Positions 1-6,757 of a DNA stretch of 16,968 nt are shown here, one piece after another (positions within the stretch are counted from its first letter, which is position 1; each line of letters opens with the position of its first letter). Origin of the DNA: JAICKN01 sp036491415. GTDB taxonomy: Bacteria; Acidobacteriota; Terriglobia; Terriglobales; Acidobacteriaceae. A program made the position numbers and the translations under genes. The DNA lies in assembly GCA_036491415.1 (NCBI GenBank), contig DASXCC010000182.1, positions 1 to 16,968 of the forward strand. Direction: 5' to 3'. The notes under the pieces are model-generated. The model was not told the origin of the DNA and did not search any database. It saw nothing but the letters and a program-made list of their open reading frames with translations.

Positions 1-588
1 ACTGGATCTTCTTATTACGTAAAGTCGCCGGTGTTCCCGTGGAACAAATTCCCGGGCGTGGATACTGTCCTTGGCCCGGAGATGAAATCGACCGGTGAAG
101 TAATGGGCGTGGCTGACACCTTCGGCGAAGCTTTCGCTAAAGCGCAACTCGCAGCCGGACAAAAACTGCCTACGCAGGGAACAGTCTTCATCAGCGTTAC
201 CGATCACGACAAGCCAAATGTCGCCGAGGTCGCCCGCAAGTTTATGGATATGGGATTCAAACTCGTGGCTACTGCTGGCACTGCCGATGTGATCGAAGCG
301 GCAGGCATGGCCTGCGACCGTGTTTTCAAAGTCAAAGAAGGACGCCCGCACGTGGTCGACCTCATTAAGGGCGACCGCATTCAGCTGATCGTGAATACGC
401 CGCAGGGGCCGGACCCATTCTTCGACGAAAAAGCCATCCGCCGCGCTGCCGTCACCGCCCGCATTCCAACCATTACGACACTCTCCGCTGCTCGCGCCGC
501 CGCCGAAGGCATTTCCGCTCTACAACGCGGAGAAGTAAATGTGTACGTGTTGCAGCAGCTGCACGCGGAGAGAGTCACCGGCCGCTAA
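1..588 (+). CDS. carB: Carbamoyl-phosphate synthase large subunit, C-terminal fragment
   Basis: This is the 3' end of the large subunit of carbamoyl-phosphate synthase, which makes carbamoyl phosphate from bicarbonate, ATP and glutamine-derived ammonia for pyrimidine and arginine synthesis. The reading frame is open from base 1, so the gene starts upstream of the window; 195 codons are visible. The visible part opens with the junction typical of CarB (FPGVDTVLGPEMKSTGEVMG). The C-terminal MGS-like allosteric domain follows, with the stretches GTVFISVTDHDKP, ATAGTADVIEAAG and LIVNTPQG and a final Rossmann-like segment ending in GEVNVYVLQQLH. In characterised CarB proteins this domain binds regulators such as UMP, IMP or ornithine. 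Its TAA stop at 586-588 overlaps the stop of the convergent gene. The GTG at codon 11 is internal, not the start. Confidence 0.95.
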   Translation, partial: TGSSYYVKSPVFPWNKFPGVDTVLGPEMKSTGEVMGVADTFGEAFAKAQLAAGQKLPTQGTVFISVTDHDKPNVAEVARKFMDMGFKLVATAGTADVIEAAGMACDRVFKVKEGRPHVVDLIKGDRIQLIVNTPQGPDPFFDEKAIRRAAVTARIPTITTLSAARAAAEGISALQRGEVNVYVLQQLHAERVTGR

Positions 589-1124
589 ATAGGAAGTTTC
601 AGTTCTTTGCGCAACACAGGCGCGAGTATTTTCTCGAATTCCATTCGATGTTTTTTCCATCTTCCAGGATAAGGAAGATTTAGAGAGGACTCGTTTCGTC
701 TTGCTCTGATCATTGCTCGCGCAACATTATTTTCAATTGATCGAACAATAGTAATTACGATTTTCGGTCTAAGATTCTGGATGGTTCTGCTTAAGCGTGC
801 TTCCCCATCTTTGCAAACCTTCCTGCGTTGGGATTTGTTAAGCCGATCTACAGGTGTTCCGCACAAGTCCACTAGATAACAACCGAAAGTACGGAATGAC
901 TTGAGGAAGTCTTCATTCGTAAGTTTTGGAAAGACTGCGATAAAAGTGCTCCGAACAGCACGATACAGACCGGAGTCCGCCTGATAAAAGAAGTGTCCCG
1001 AAGCTGGCGGAGCTTCTCCGATAAAAAGTAGCTTTACTCGTTCGGGACGATATCTTCTCCGCAATCGTTCCTTGCTGCTTGCGCTACGAATGGCTTTTAT
1101 TTGAATTTTAGCCTTTCGCCTCAC
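585..1124 (-). CDS. Uracil-DNA glycosylase-like protein (hypothetical)
   Basis: A 179-residue, basic, probably cytoplasmic protein. The segment KLLFIGEAPPASGHFFY (residues 31-47) resembles the first substrate-binding motif of the uracil-DNA glycosylase superfamily (GEAPG in family 4). Further on are YLVDLCGTPVDRL (83-95), a beta strand KIVITIV (121-127) and LPYPGRWKKHRMEF (150-163), which sits where UDGs carry the HPSP-like second motif. Enzymatic repair activity is not assured because neither motif is canonical. I chose GTG at 1124 as the start. The frame is open back to 1265, but that upstream part lies wholly inside the phosphoesterase gene and reads as Arg/Ser-rich shadow sequence. From GTG 1124 the overlap with that gene is 17 bp, which suggests translational coupling. 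An AGGAAAAG stretch lies about 13 nt upstream. At the other end its TAG overlaps the carB stop. Confidence 0.6.
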   Translation of the reverse strand: MRRKAKIQIKAIRSASSKERLRRRYRPERVKLLFIGEAPPASGHFFYQADSGLYRAVRSTFIAVFPKLTNEDFLKSFRTFGCYLVDLCGTPVDRLNKSQRRKVCKDGEARLSRTIQNLRPKIVITIVRSIENNVARAMIRARRNESSLNLPYPGRWKKHRMEFEKILAPVLRKELKLPI

Positions 1125-2574
1125 CCGTTTTTTTCTTCTTTTCCTGCTGTGGAAGCTGTTGCTCTTCTCCCGGGAAAACCGGAGCGGGCAGCTTCGAAGC
1201 TTCATACTTCGCGAGACGCAATGGGCCGCTGGTGTCCGGCAACATTGGCGGCGTGGCTCCGGCATTTCCCATTCGCAACGCAGCGCTCAATGACCCAAAC
1301 GTTTGCCGCCGCCAGTCGGTGATGTTTTCCTCGCGCACTCCGGTGAATTCCTCCACAAATTGCAGAACAGAAGTGTGATCAAAAGGCTGGCTGCACACCC
1401 ATCCGCCTGTCGTCCAGGGCGACACAAGAATGCAGGGCACGCGGAAGCCGCCGCCGATGGGCAGTCCATGAATAAATTCATCCGCAGTTCCTGCAGGAGG
1501 CACGGGAGGAACGACGTGATCAAAAATGCCGTCGTTCTCGTCGTAATTCAGAATGAACACAGTCTTCGCCCACACCTCAGGATTTGCCGCGATCGCATCG
1601 ATCTTGCTGGCGACAAACGCCGCGCCATCCGCCGGCATGAAATCCGGATGCTCCGACTGGTAGCTGGTTGTGATGATCCAGGAAACCGCAGGCAGTTTGT
1701 CATTGACCGCGTCGTACTCGAACTGTCCTTCAGGCCCGCGCAGCATTCCTTTGTCATAAAGAGGAGATCCCGGTTTCGCGTCGCGAAAAGTCCGGAAGGT
1801 TTCCAGCAGATTGCATCCGTAATTGTCATCCTGCTGGTAGACCTTCCAACTCACGCCCGCTTTTTCCAGCCGCTCGGCGTAAGTCGTCCACGTGTAGCCT
1901 GCGTCAGGCGCGGTGTTTCTGATGATCGGGCCGCCGTGCTCTCCTCGCGGATCGATCATGCCCGTCATCCAGTACATACGGTTCGGCCAGGTCGGGCCCA
2001 TAACGGAAGAGTGATAGGAATCGCACAACGTGAACGCTTCGGCGAGCGCGAACTGAAATGGAATGTCCTCGCGGGTGTAGTAGCCCATGCAGTAGGGCCC
2101 ATGAGCGCCGTCGGCCTTGCGATGCGCGGGAAGCCAGCGGTCCATCTTTCCGCGATTCCACGCTTCATGCTGCACCGACCACGCGTGGCTGGTGGAAGGA
2201 ATTTTCTGCGCGCTCGTGGCGCGCGTATTGAGATGGAAGGGAAGCAGATATCCCTTGGGATTTATTTCGTCCGGCTGGTAGAAAACGGATTTGCCGGTTG
2301 CCAGCTGCAACGCGCCGGGATCGTCAAACCCGCGCACCCCGGCCATGGTCCCAAAGTAGTGATCCAATGAGCGGTTTTCCTGCATCAGCATGACGACATG
2401 CTCAATGTCGCACAGCGAACTTTTTCCCGGGGGCCCTTGCGCCAACATGCGCTGCACATTCGGGGGCATGAGGCTCGCCGCGGCGGCGGCAGCGGCAAAG
2501 CGTCCCGCGCCGCGCAGAAGTTGGCGGCGAGTCAATTTCGCCGCAAGGGGTTTCGGATCAAAAGGGTTTTTCAT
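1108..2574 (-). CDS. Tat-exported phosphoesterase (phospholipase C / acid phosphatase family)
   Basis: A 488-residue enzyme of the phosphoesterase family that includes non-haemolytic bacterial phospholipase C and AcpA-type acid phosphatases. It probably cleaves phosphate esters outside the cytoplasm, perhaps for phosphate or lipid scavenging. The N-terminus has a twin-arginine signal (TRRQLLRG, arginines 16-17), an Ala-rich hydrophobic stretch (27-34) and a likely cleavage site near MLAQG. Family motifs follow in order: EHVVMLMQENRSLDHYFG (58-75, with the metal-binding Glu-Asn), the CDSYHSSVMGPTWPNR region (184-199), NYDENDGIFDHV (343-354) and FDHTSVLQF (398-406). The tail is Lys-rich (KKKKTGEAKG). 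I chose ATG 2574 because it places the Tat motif at the usual distance from the start. The frame is open to 2715, but that extension would translate a 13-bp tandem repeat. No strong Shine-Dalgarno is visible. Substrate unknown. Confidence 0.9.
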   Translation of the reverse strand: MKNPFDPKPLAAKLTRRQLLRGAGRFAAAAAAASLMPPNVQRMLAQGPPGKSSLCDIEHVVMLMQENRSLDHYFGTMAGVRGFDDPGALQLATGKSVFYQPDEINPKGYLLPFHLNTRATSAQKIPSTSHAWSVQHEAWNRGKMDRWLPAHRKADGAHGPYCMGYYTREDIPFQFALAEAFTLCDSYHSSVMGPTWPNRMYWMTGMIDPRGEHGGPIIRNTAPDAGYTWTTYAERLEKAGVSWKVYQQDDNYGCNLLETFRTFRDAKPGSPLYDKGMLRGPEGQFEYDAVNDKLPAVSWIITTSYQSEHPDFMPADGAAFVASKIDAIAANPEVWAKTVFILNYDENDGIFDHVVPPVPPAGTADEFIHGLPIGGGFRVPCILVSPWTTGGWVCSQPFDHTSVLQFVEEFTGVREENITDWRRQTFGSLSAALRMGNAGATPPMLPDTSGPLRLAKYEASKLPAPVFPGEEQQLPQQEKKKKTGEAKG

Positions 2575-2585
2575 GATGTGACCGC

Positions 2586-2633
2586 GATCTTTAATCGCGA
2601 TCTTTGATCGTGATCTTTGATCGTGATCTTCTG
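2586..2633. repeat. 13-bp tandem repeat upstream of the phosphoesterase gene
   Basis: Three head-to-tail 13-bp units, GATCTTTAATCGC (2586-2598), GATCTTTGATCGT (2599-2611) and GATCTTTGATCGT (2612-2624), are followed by a partial fourth (GATCTTCTG, 2625-2633). The last two full units are identical. The array begins 11 bp upstream of the chosen ATG, in the probable 5' leader of the gene. Thirteen is not a multiple of three, which argues against the array being coding. It may be slippage-prone or act as a binding site; nothing in the sequence decides between these. Confidence 0.75.
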
Positions 2634-2696
2634 TCTTCATATCAAGGAGCTGCCGACATATTATCAGCCATGTTTCGCTGACGGTTTTATCGAAAA

Positions 2697-3203
2697 TTAA
2701 TTCCCGCCGTTCCACTCACTCGCAATTTTTGGCGGATGCAGCATGGTCTGCAGCACTACGCAATACTGTTCGGTTTTTTCCTGGAGCGATTTCAATTGCT
2801 CCGGCGTTGCTTGCGGCGCATCGATGTCGAACTTCATGCGGATGTCGCCGAATCCCACGGGCACTTCTTTTGAAATTCCCAGCGTTCCCGATAAATCCAT
2901 GTCGCCATCGACCGTCACCTGGATTTTGTTGACGGGAATATTCATCGCGGTTGCCACAAGCTGGCAGGTAAGCTGTGCGCAAGCCGCCAGCGCGCCAAGA
3001 AGAAGATCGCCCGAGCACGCCGCTGTACCTGCGCCTCCGACGCCTTTATGCGCTTCCGCCTGATACAGAATGCGGCCGATGTCCACGGAACACGAAAGAG
3101 GTGTATCGGTTTCTCCGCCCTTCGCACTCAGGGTAATGCGCGAGCTGTTCGGTTCGCGGCGGTACTGTTCTTTCAACGGTTTCTGAATCGAGCGGATATC
3201 CAT
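2697..3203 (-). CDS. OsmC/Ohr family protein (two-cysteine type)
   Basis: A 168-residue cytoplasmic protein of the OsmC/Ohr family, whose members reduce organic and fatty-acid hydroperoxides with a reactive cysteine pair. The fold is recognisable from GGAGTAACSGDLLLGALAAC in the middle (56-75), the beta strands around IQVTVDGDMDLSG (94-106) and the C-terminal helix EQYCVVLQTML (145-155). Cys75 and Cys148 occupy the two positions of the peroxidatic/resolving pair, so thiol peroxidase activity is plausible; extra cysteines are at 38, 63 and 80. The ATG is preceded by GGAG with good spacing (3209-3212). The gene is divergent from the YVTN propeller gene, with 120 bp between them. Compared with the second OsmC-like protein at 5546-6118, this one keeps both cysteines. 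The oxidant it handles cannot be read from the sequence. Confidence 0.88.
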   Translation of the reverse strand: MDIRSIQKPLKEQYRREPNSSRITLSAKGGETDTPLSCSVDIGRILYQAEAHKGVGGAGTAACSGDLLLGALAACAQLTCQLVATAMNIPVNKIQVTVDGDMDLSGTLGISKEVPVGFGDIRMKFDIDAPQATPEQLKSLQEKTEQYCVVLQTMLHPPKIASEWNGGN

Positions 3204-3275
3204 AGTTTCTCCAAAATCTTACAAATTTAATTTTAGCGTGTTTCTTCATTAGAATAAGAATTGCGAAAATCGAAT

Positions 3276-3287
3276 CGAAATATTTCG
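3276..3287. promoter_or_regulatory. Perfect 12-bp palindrome between divergent genes
   Basis: CGAAATATTTCG is a perfect palindrome in the 120-bp space between the osmC-like gene (minus) and the propeller gene (plus). The nearby half-site-like run CGAAAATCGAATCGAAAT repeats the CGAA element. It could be an operator serving either gene, but no regulator is encoded beside it and the region is AT-rich, so chance is possible. Confidence 0.3.
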
Positions 3288-3323
3288 CTCTAAATATTGC
3301 CGTACCAGAGAGGAAGGTTTTAC

Positions 3324-4346
3324 GTGCGGAATTCACGAATATTATTGTGTCTTTGGATTATAGGATTGTCTGTCGCTCTTAATGCACAGTCTTACAAAAT
3401 ATCCAGTCGCATCCCATTTGCAGGAAATGCAGGATGGGATTATTTGTTTGCGGACTCTGCGAATCGGCAATTGTATGTTTCTCATGGCAATGACCTCGAA
3501 GTCATCGATTTAGATTCTCAAAAACTAATTGCAAAGATTGCCGGCACGAACCGTATTCACGGCGTTGCTGTGGCGGATGATCTGAACCACGGATTTATCA
3601 GCAATGGTGTGGACAACGTCGTTGTAATGTTTGACCTGAAGTCTCACGCTGTACTACGCACAGTGAAAGCCGGCGCCGATCCTGACAGCATTATTTTCGA
3701 TTCTGCCACTAATCGCGTATTTGCTTTCAACGGCGGAAGTGGGAACGTGACCGCCATTGATGCCCTCACCGGTGATGTGATTGGCACAGCTGATTTAAGC
3801 GGCCGGCCTGAGTTCGCGGTGAGTGATGGCAATGGAAAGATTTATGCAAATATTGTAGACAAGAGTGAAATCGTTCAAATTAACCCCTCAACTCTTAAGG
3901 TTGAAAACCGATGGTCGCTTTCGCCGTGCGAAGGACCATCTGGTCTGGCGCTAGACGTATCCAACCGAAGATTATTTGCGGTGTGTTCCAATCAGGTCAT
4001 GGCGGTTATGAACGCTGAATCCGGAAAGGTCATAGCAACATTGCCGATTGGCAAAGGGCCCGATGCCACAATTTATGATGCCGCAAAAAAGTTGGTGTTT
4101 TCCTCCAATGGCAGAGATGGAACATTAACGATCATCCAACAGAATTCTGCTGATCAATATAAATTCGTTGCCACAGTTCCAACAGAAATAAGCGCCCGGA
4201 CTATGGCTTTGGATACGAAAACCCACAACATTTATCTTTCAGCCGCGCAGCTGGGCCTACCCCCAGCGCCAACGGCCGACAATCCTCATCCGCGCCCGAG
4301 AATCGTTCCGGACAGCTTTCATGTTTTGGTAGTTTCACCAAATTAA
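3324..4346 (+). CDS. Secreted YVTN-type beta-propeller protein
   Basis: A 340-residue exported protein with an N-terminal signal peptide (hydrophobic core about residues 6-19, likely cleavage after ALNA at 21). The rest is a repeating four-strand pattern typical of YVTN/NHL-like beta-propellers. The repeats include DSANRQLYVSHGNDLEVIDLDS, VADDLNHGFISNGVDNVVVMFDL, DSATNRVFAFNGGSGNVTAIDALT, DVSNRRLFAVCSNQVMAVMNAES and DAAKKLVFSSNGRDGTLTII, each about 40-45 residues. Such proteins are usually extracellular or periplasmic binding scaffolds; the ligand is unknown. I chose GTG 3324 because AGAGAGGAAGG (3307-3317) sits just upstream as a strong ribosome-binding site and the signal peptide then begins directly. 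A TTG nine codons earlier also gives an open frame but has no such site. The gene converges on the GlxA-type regulator with a 5-bp gap and no obvious terminator. Confidence 0.85.
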   Translation: MRNSRILLCLWIIGLSVALNAQSYKISSRIPFAGNAGWDYLFADSANRQLYVSHGNDLEVIDLDSQKLIAKIAGTNRIHGVAVADDLNHGFISNGVDNVVVMFDLKSHAVLRTVKAGADPDSIIFDSATNRVFAFNGGSGNVTAIDALTGDVIGTADLSGRPEFAVSDGNGKIYANIVDKSEIVQINPSTLKVENRWSLSPCEGPSGLALDVSNRRLFAVCSNQVMAVMNAESGKVIATLPIGKGPDATIYDAAKKLVFSSNGRDGTLTIIQQNSADQYKFVATVPTEISARTMALDTKTHNIYLSAAQLGLPPAPTADNPHPRPRIVPDSFHVLVVSPN

Positions 4347-4351
4347 GCTTG

Positions 4352-5326
4352 TTATACCCCGAATCTTCCGCGGTACGCGCTTGGTGAAACTCCCGTGTGG
4401 CGTTGAAAGAGCGAGCGGAAGAAGGCGACGTCCTGATATCCGACTGCGTCGCAGATCTCCTGCATGGATTTGTGATTGTTCTCCAGCATGCGTTTTGCGG
4501 CCGCAATGCGCAGTTTTTGCAGATAAATCAGCGGACTATCGCCGGTCGCACCTTTAAAGCGCCGTACGAAGTTGCGAACACTCATGCCCACACGCCGTGC
4601 CGGATCTTCCAGCGGAAACGTTTTGGAGAAATTTTTGTGCATCCATTCCTGCGCGCTGGAGATGGTGTCGTCAGTGTGATCGGTTTTCAGAGGAACAATG
4701 GCAAAACCCAATTGCCAGGCGCGCGGAGTTTCAATAAGCAACGCTTTTGCAATCTGCATGGCGATATCGTGGCCGCAGAAGCGTTCCACCAAATAAATGC
4801 TGAGGTCGAGCGAAGCATTTACACCACCCCCGCAGTAGAAACCATGGTCTTCGGTCACCATCAATTCGGGCATCCACTTCACAAGGGGGTATTTTTCGCG
4901 AAATCGTTCCGCCAGTCCCCAGTGCGTAGTGGCGCGTTTGCCGTCGAGCAATCCGGCAGCCGCAACGAGTCCTACTCCTGAGCAAACACTGGCGATCGGC
5001 ACGCCATGCGTGCTTCGCCGCTTCAGCCAGGGAACAATCGCTGCGTTTCGTTCTACTACATCATCCACGCTCAATCCGGTGGTGGGAACGAAGATCAAGT
5101 CGGTCTTGCCCACGTCTTTCAATGCGACGTTCGGTTGGATCTTGATTCCGCCGTCGCAATTTACCGGGCCACCATCTGCCGAGGCGGTATTTACGCGAAA
5201 ACTGGGAGCCATCTGCGAACCGGTCAGTATGTTCCACAACGAGCCGGCGTGCCGGAAAACTTCCATCGGGCCAATGGCAGTTGACGAAAACATCTGGTCA
5301 AGAAGAAGGACTGTGATTTCTTTCAT
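4352..5326 (-). CDS. GlxA-family transcriptional regulator (DJ-1/PfpI domain + AraC HTH)
   Basis: A 324-residue DNA-binding regulator with two parts. Residues 1-190 form a class I glutamine-amidotransferase-like (DJ-1/PfpI) sensor domain: ITVLLLDQMFSSTAIGPMEVF at the start, then the nucleophile-elbow sequence IASVCSGVGLVAAAGLLDGK with Cys115 and RATTHW after it. Residues about 225-320 form an AraC-type tandem helix-turn-helix: PARRVGMSVRNFVRRFKGATG and ICDAVGYQDVAFFRSLFQRH ending GVSPSAYR. In this family the sensor domain typically binds a small metabolite (for example quaternary amines or amino-acid derivatives in Pseudomonas relatives) and activates adjacent operons. The ligand here is unknown. 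The ATG has an AGG eight bases upstream. It is divergent from the osmC-hypothetical pair, across 219 bp holding repeats and dyads that are its best candidate targets. Confidence 0.9.
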   Translation of the reverse strand: MKEITVLLLDQMFSSTAIGPMEVFRHAGSLWNILTGSQMAPSFRVNTASADGGPVNCDGGIKIQPNVALKDVGKTDLIFVPTTGLSVDDVVERNAAIVPWLKRRSTHGVPIASVCSGVGLVAAAGLLDGKRATTHWGLAERFREKYPLVKWMPELMVTEDHGFYCGGGVNASLDLSIYLVERFCGHDIAMQIAKALLIETPRAWQLGFAIVPLKTDHTDDTISSAQEWMHKNFSKTFPLEDPARRVGMSVRNFVRRFKGATGDSPLIYLQKLRIAAAKRMLENNHKSMQEICDAVGYQDVAFFRSLFQRHTGVSPSAYRGRFGV

Positions 5327-5365
5327 TGTTCAAGCCTCATTGTTCAAATTCCATCCATTGTTGAA
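5324..5365. repeat. Three CATTGTT(C/G)AA repeats at the regulator start
   Basis: The 10-mer CATTGTTCAA occurs at 5324-5333 and 5338-5347, and CATTGTTGAA at 5356-5365. The first copy includes the start codon of the GlxA-type regulator (minus strand). This could be small-scale duplication of the leader or an autoregulatory direct repeat. Confidence 0.45.
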
Positions 5366-5390
5366 ACCCCATCGCTGCACCTCAAAACGC

Positions 5391-5464
5391 CGTTGGCGTA
5401 ATCACCCATCTGCTATGGCTTATTCGCCATTGGCGTAAATACCTATCTAGGATGGCAAATCTGC
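5391..5464. repeat. Two-copy 37-bp imperfect tandem repeat with inverted-repeat elements
   Basis: Copy 1 (5391-5427) and copy 2 (5428-5464) match at about 26 of 37 positions by hand alignment; the shared parts include TTGGCGTAA, ACC, ATCT and ATGGC. Within and across the copies lie several dyads: ACGCC-GTT-GGCGT (5387-5399), ATGGC-N6-GCCAT (5415-5430), CGCCA-T-TGGCG (5425-5435) and GATGGCA-AATC-TGCCATC (5451-5468). The array lies in the divergent space between the GlxA-type regulator and the second osmC-like gene, about 80 bp before the latter's start. It is most simply read as a duplicated operator. Confidence 0.7.
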
Positions 5465-5468
5465 CATC
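5451..5468. promoter_or_regulatory. Perfect 7-bp inverted repeat, candidate operator
   Basis: GATGGCAAATCTGCCATC has 7-bp perfect arms around AATC. The core ATGGC-N6-GCCAT recurs exactly 37 bp upstream at 5415-5430, so two identical dyads are set about 3.5 helical turns apart. The likely binder, by position alone, is the divergent GlxA-type regulator. Confidence 0.5.
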
Positions 5469-5497
5469 TTGTTGCAAGTGGATTCTGGATTTATTTT
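5469..5497 (+). promoter_or_regulatory. Weak sigma-70-like promoter candidate for the osmC-hypothetical pair
   Basis: TTGTTG (5469-5474) and TATTTT (5492-5497) are separated by 17 bp, and the inverted repeat at 5451-5468 abuts the upstream element. The poor match to consensus would fit a promoter that needs an activator bound just upstream. Identified by eye only. Confidence 0.3.
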
Positions 5498-5545
5498 CTG
5501 ATCATCGCAAGCAAAGAAAAAAGCAAACAAATAAGGGGGACAAGG

Positions 5546-6118
5546 ATGGCAACCGCAAAACAGTTTTCGACAGTAATTAATGGCGTGATGGTGGATGATC
5601 TCTTTGCCACCGTTGACGCCATAAAGGCAACGCCTGCGATTGCGAAGTTTAACTTCCGCATTCGCAATCAGTGGGAAAATGGCAGCCGGAATAAATCCAC
5701 GGCCGACAAGTTTTATGGCGCCACGCAGGATTTATCACACCCCACACCGTTAGTGATGGAAGCGGACGAGCCTGGGATCCTGCTCGGCAAAGACACGGCC
5801 GCCAATCCAGTCGAACACCTGCTGCATGCACTGGCATCGTGCCTGACGACGTCCATGGTCTATCACGCGGCCGCGCGAGGCATTCATATTGAGGAAGTCG
5901 AGTCCACGTTGGAAGGTGACATCGACCTTCATGGATTTCTCGAACTCGATAAGCGCGTGCGCAATGGATATCAGGGGATCCGCGTGAATTTCAAAATCAA
6001 AGCTGACGCGCCGGATGAGCAGCTCGAACAGATGGTGAAGTTGGGTTCTGCACATTCGCCGGTGTTCGATTCACTCACCAACGGCGTGCCTATCACGGTG
6101 ACAACACAACGCAAGTAA
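5546..6118 (+). CDS. OsmC family protein (single conserved cysteine)
   Basis: A 190-residue cytoplasmic OsmC-like protein. The core signature NPVEHLLHALASCLTTSMVYHAAARG (residues 87-112) contains Cys99 at the peroxidatic position. After strands VESTLEGDIDLHGFLELD and GIRVNFKIKADAP comes the C-terminal helix region GSAHSPVFDSL. There the second conserved cysteine of Ohr/OsmC is replaced by serine (Ser161). This one-cysteine variant is common among distant OsmC relatives and makes classical disulfide-cycling peroxidase activity uncertain. It carries about 65 N-terminal residues before the core, longer than the other OsmC-like protein in this window. The start has a strong ribosome-binding site (AAGGGGGACAAGG just before ATG). 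It probably shares a transcript with the secreted protein gene 61 bp downstream and may be controlled by the divergent GlxA-type regulator. Confidence 0.88.
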   Translation: MATAKQFSTVINGVMVDDLFATVDAIKATPAIAKFNFRIRNQWENGSRNKSTADKFYGATQDLSHPTPLVMEADEPGILLGKDTAANPVEHLLHALASCLTTSMVYHAAARGIHIEEVESTLEGDIDLHGFLELDKRVRNGYQGIRVNFKIKADAPDEQLEQMVKLGSAHSPVFDSLTNGVPITVTTQRK

Positions 6119-6179
6119 GGCAATCAAAGTTCGCATCAGGGACAAAACAGGTTTAACTACAAACCAAAAGGAGAGAGAG

Positions 6180-6749
6180 ATGACCACACGAAATTTAACT
6201 TTTTTAAAGTCAGCCGCAGGTCTTCTGCATTTGGCTTTACTGAGCACATTGGTGATGGCAGCGCCAATCTTGGCATCGGCCACCGATTTCGACCATAACG
6301 GACACAATGTGCCATCAAAGCTCGTGCAGACCGTGCGCGAGTACACCGCGCAGTTCATTAATGTAAACAGCCTGAAAGGAACCGGATATGCACCACTGTT
6401 TGGTTGTGTGAGCGGTCCCGACCATGGAGCAATGGGCATTCACTACCTCAATCTTGGCCTTGTCGGTGACGGCATGCTGGACGCGCGTTATCCGGAGGCC
6501 CTGATCTACGAACCGGTGGGAAACGCGCGGCGGCTCGTAGGCGTGGAGTACATCGTCGACTCAGTCACGTGGCTGAACGCGCACGACAATGCGCCGCCCC
6601 AACTCGAAGGGCAGGATTTCCAGTTTGTGGATGCACCAAACCGCTTCGGCATCCCGTCGTTCTTCGAACTTCACGTGTGGGCATGGAGAGACAATCCCAA
6701 CGGCGCCTACGTGGACTGGAACAACAACGTAACCTGCGAAGGGCAGTAA
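6180..6749 (+). CDS. Secreted protein of unknown function
   Basis: A 189-residue protein with an N-terminal signal peptide (hydrophobic core about 14-30, likely cleavage near ILASA, residue 35) and a mature part of about 154 residues. The mature protein is rich in aromatic and acidic residues. Well-marked motifs are GYAPLFGCVSGPDHGAMGIHY (69-89), LDARYPEALIYEP (100-112), LVGVEYIV (119-126), PNRFGIPSFFELHVWAW (153-169) and DNPNGAYVDWNNNVTC (171-186). Cys76 and Cys186 are the only cysteines and may form a disulfide after export. I recognise this as resembling a family of hypothetical secreted proteins in soil bacteria, without known function. GGAGAGAGAG directly precedes the ATG. It lies 61 bp downstream of the second osmC-like gene in the same direction, so co-transcription is likely. 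No catalytic motif can be named. Confidence 0.75.
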   Translation: MTTRNLTFLKSAAGLLHLALLSTLVMAAPILASATDFDHNGHNVPSKLVQTVREYTAQFINVNSLKGTGYAPLFGCVSGPDHGAMGIHYLNLGLVGDGMLDARYPEALIYEPVGNARRLVGVEYIVDSVTWLNAHDNAPPQLEGQDFQFVDAPNRFGIPSFFELHVWAWRDNPNGAYVDWNNNVTCEGQ

Positions 6750-6757
6750 GACAGAAA

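Noticed and set aside
1125..1265. Extended N-terminus of the UDG-like protein
   Set aside because: The extra 47 residues lie entirely inside the phosphoesterase gene and are Arg/Ser/Pro-rich shadow sequence before the domain begins.
1303..2370. 355-codon open frame on the plus strand
   Set aside because: It is antisense to the phosphoesterase gene, whose minus-strand protein has clear family motifs; the plus-strand translation is Arg/His-rich and matches nothing recognisable.
2575..2715. Extended N-terminus of the phosphoesterase (start at 2715 or 2640)
   Set aside because: It would translate the 13-bp tandem repeat and push the Tat motif over 60 residues from the N-terminus; ATG 2574 gives a normal Tat signal.
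3297..3323. TTG start for the propeller protein
   Set aside because: GTG 3324 has a strong ribosome-binding site just upstream and starts the signal peptide directly.
4397..5284. Plus-strand open frames across the GlxA-type regulator gene
   Set aside because: They are antisense shadows; only the minus strand shows a coherent DJ-1/PfpI plus AraC protein.
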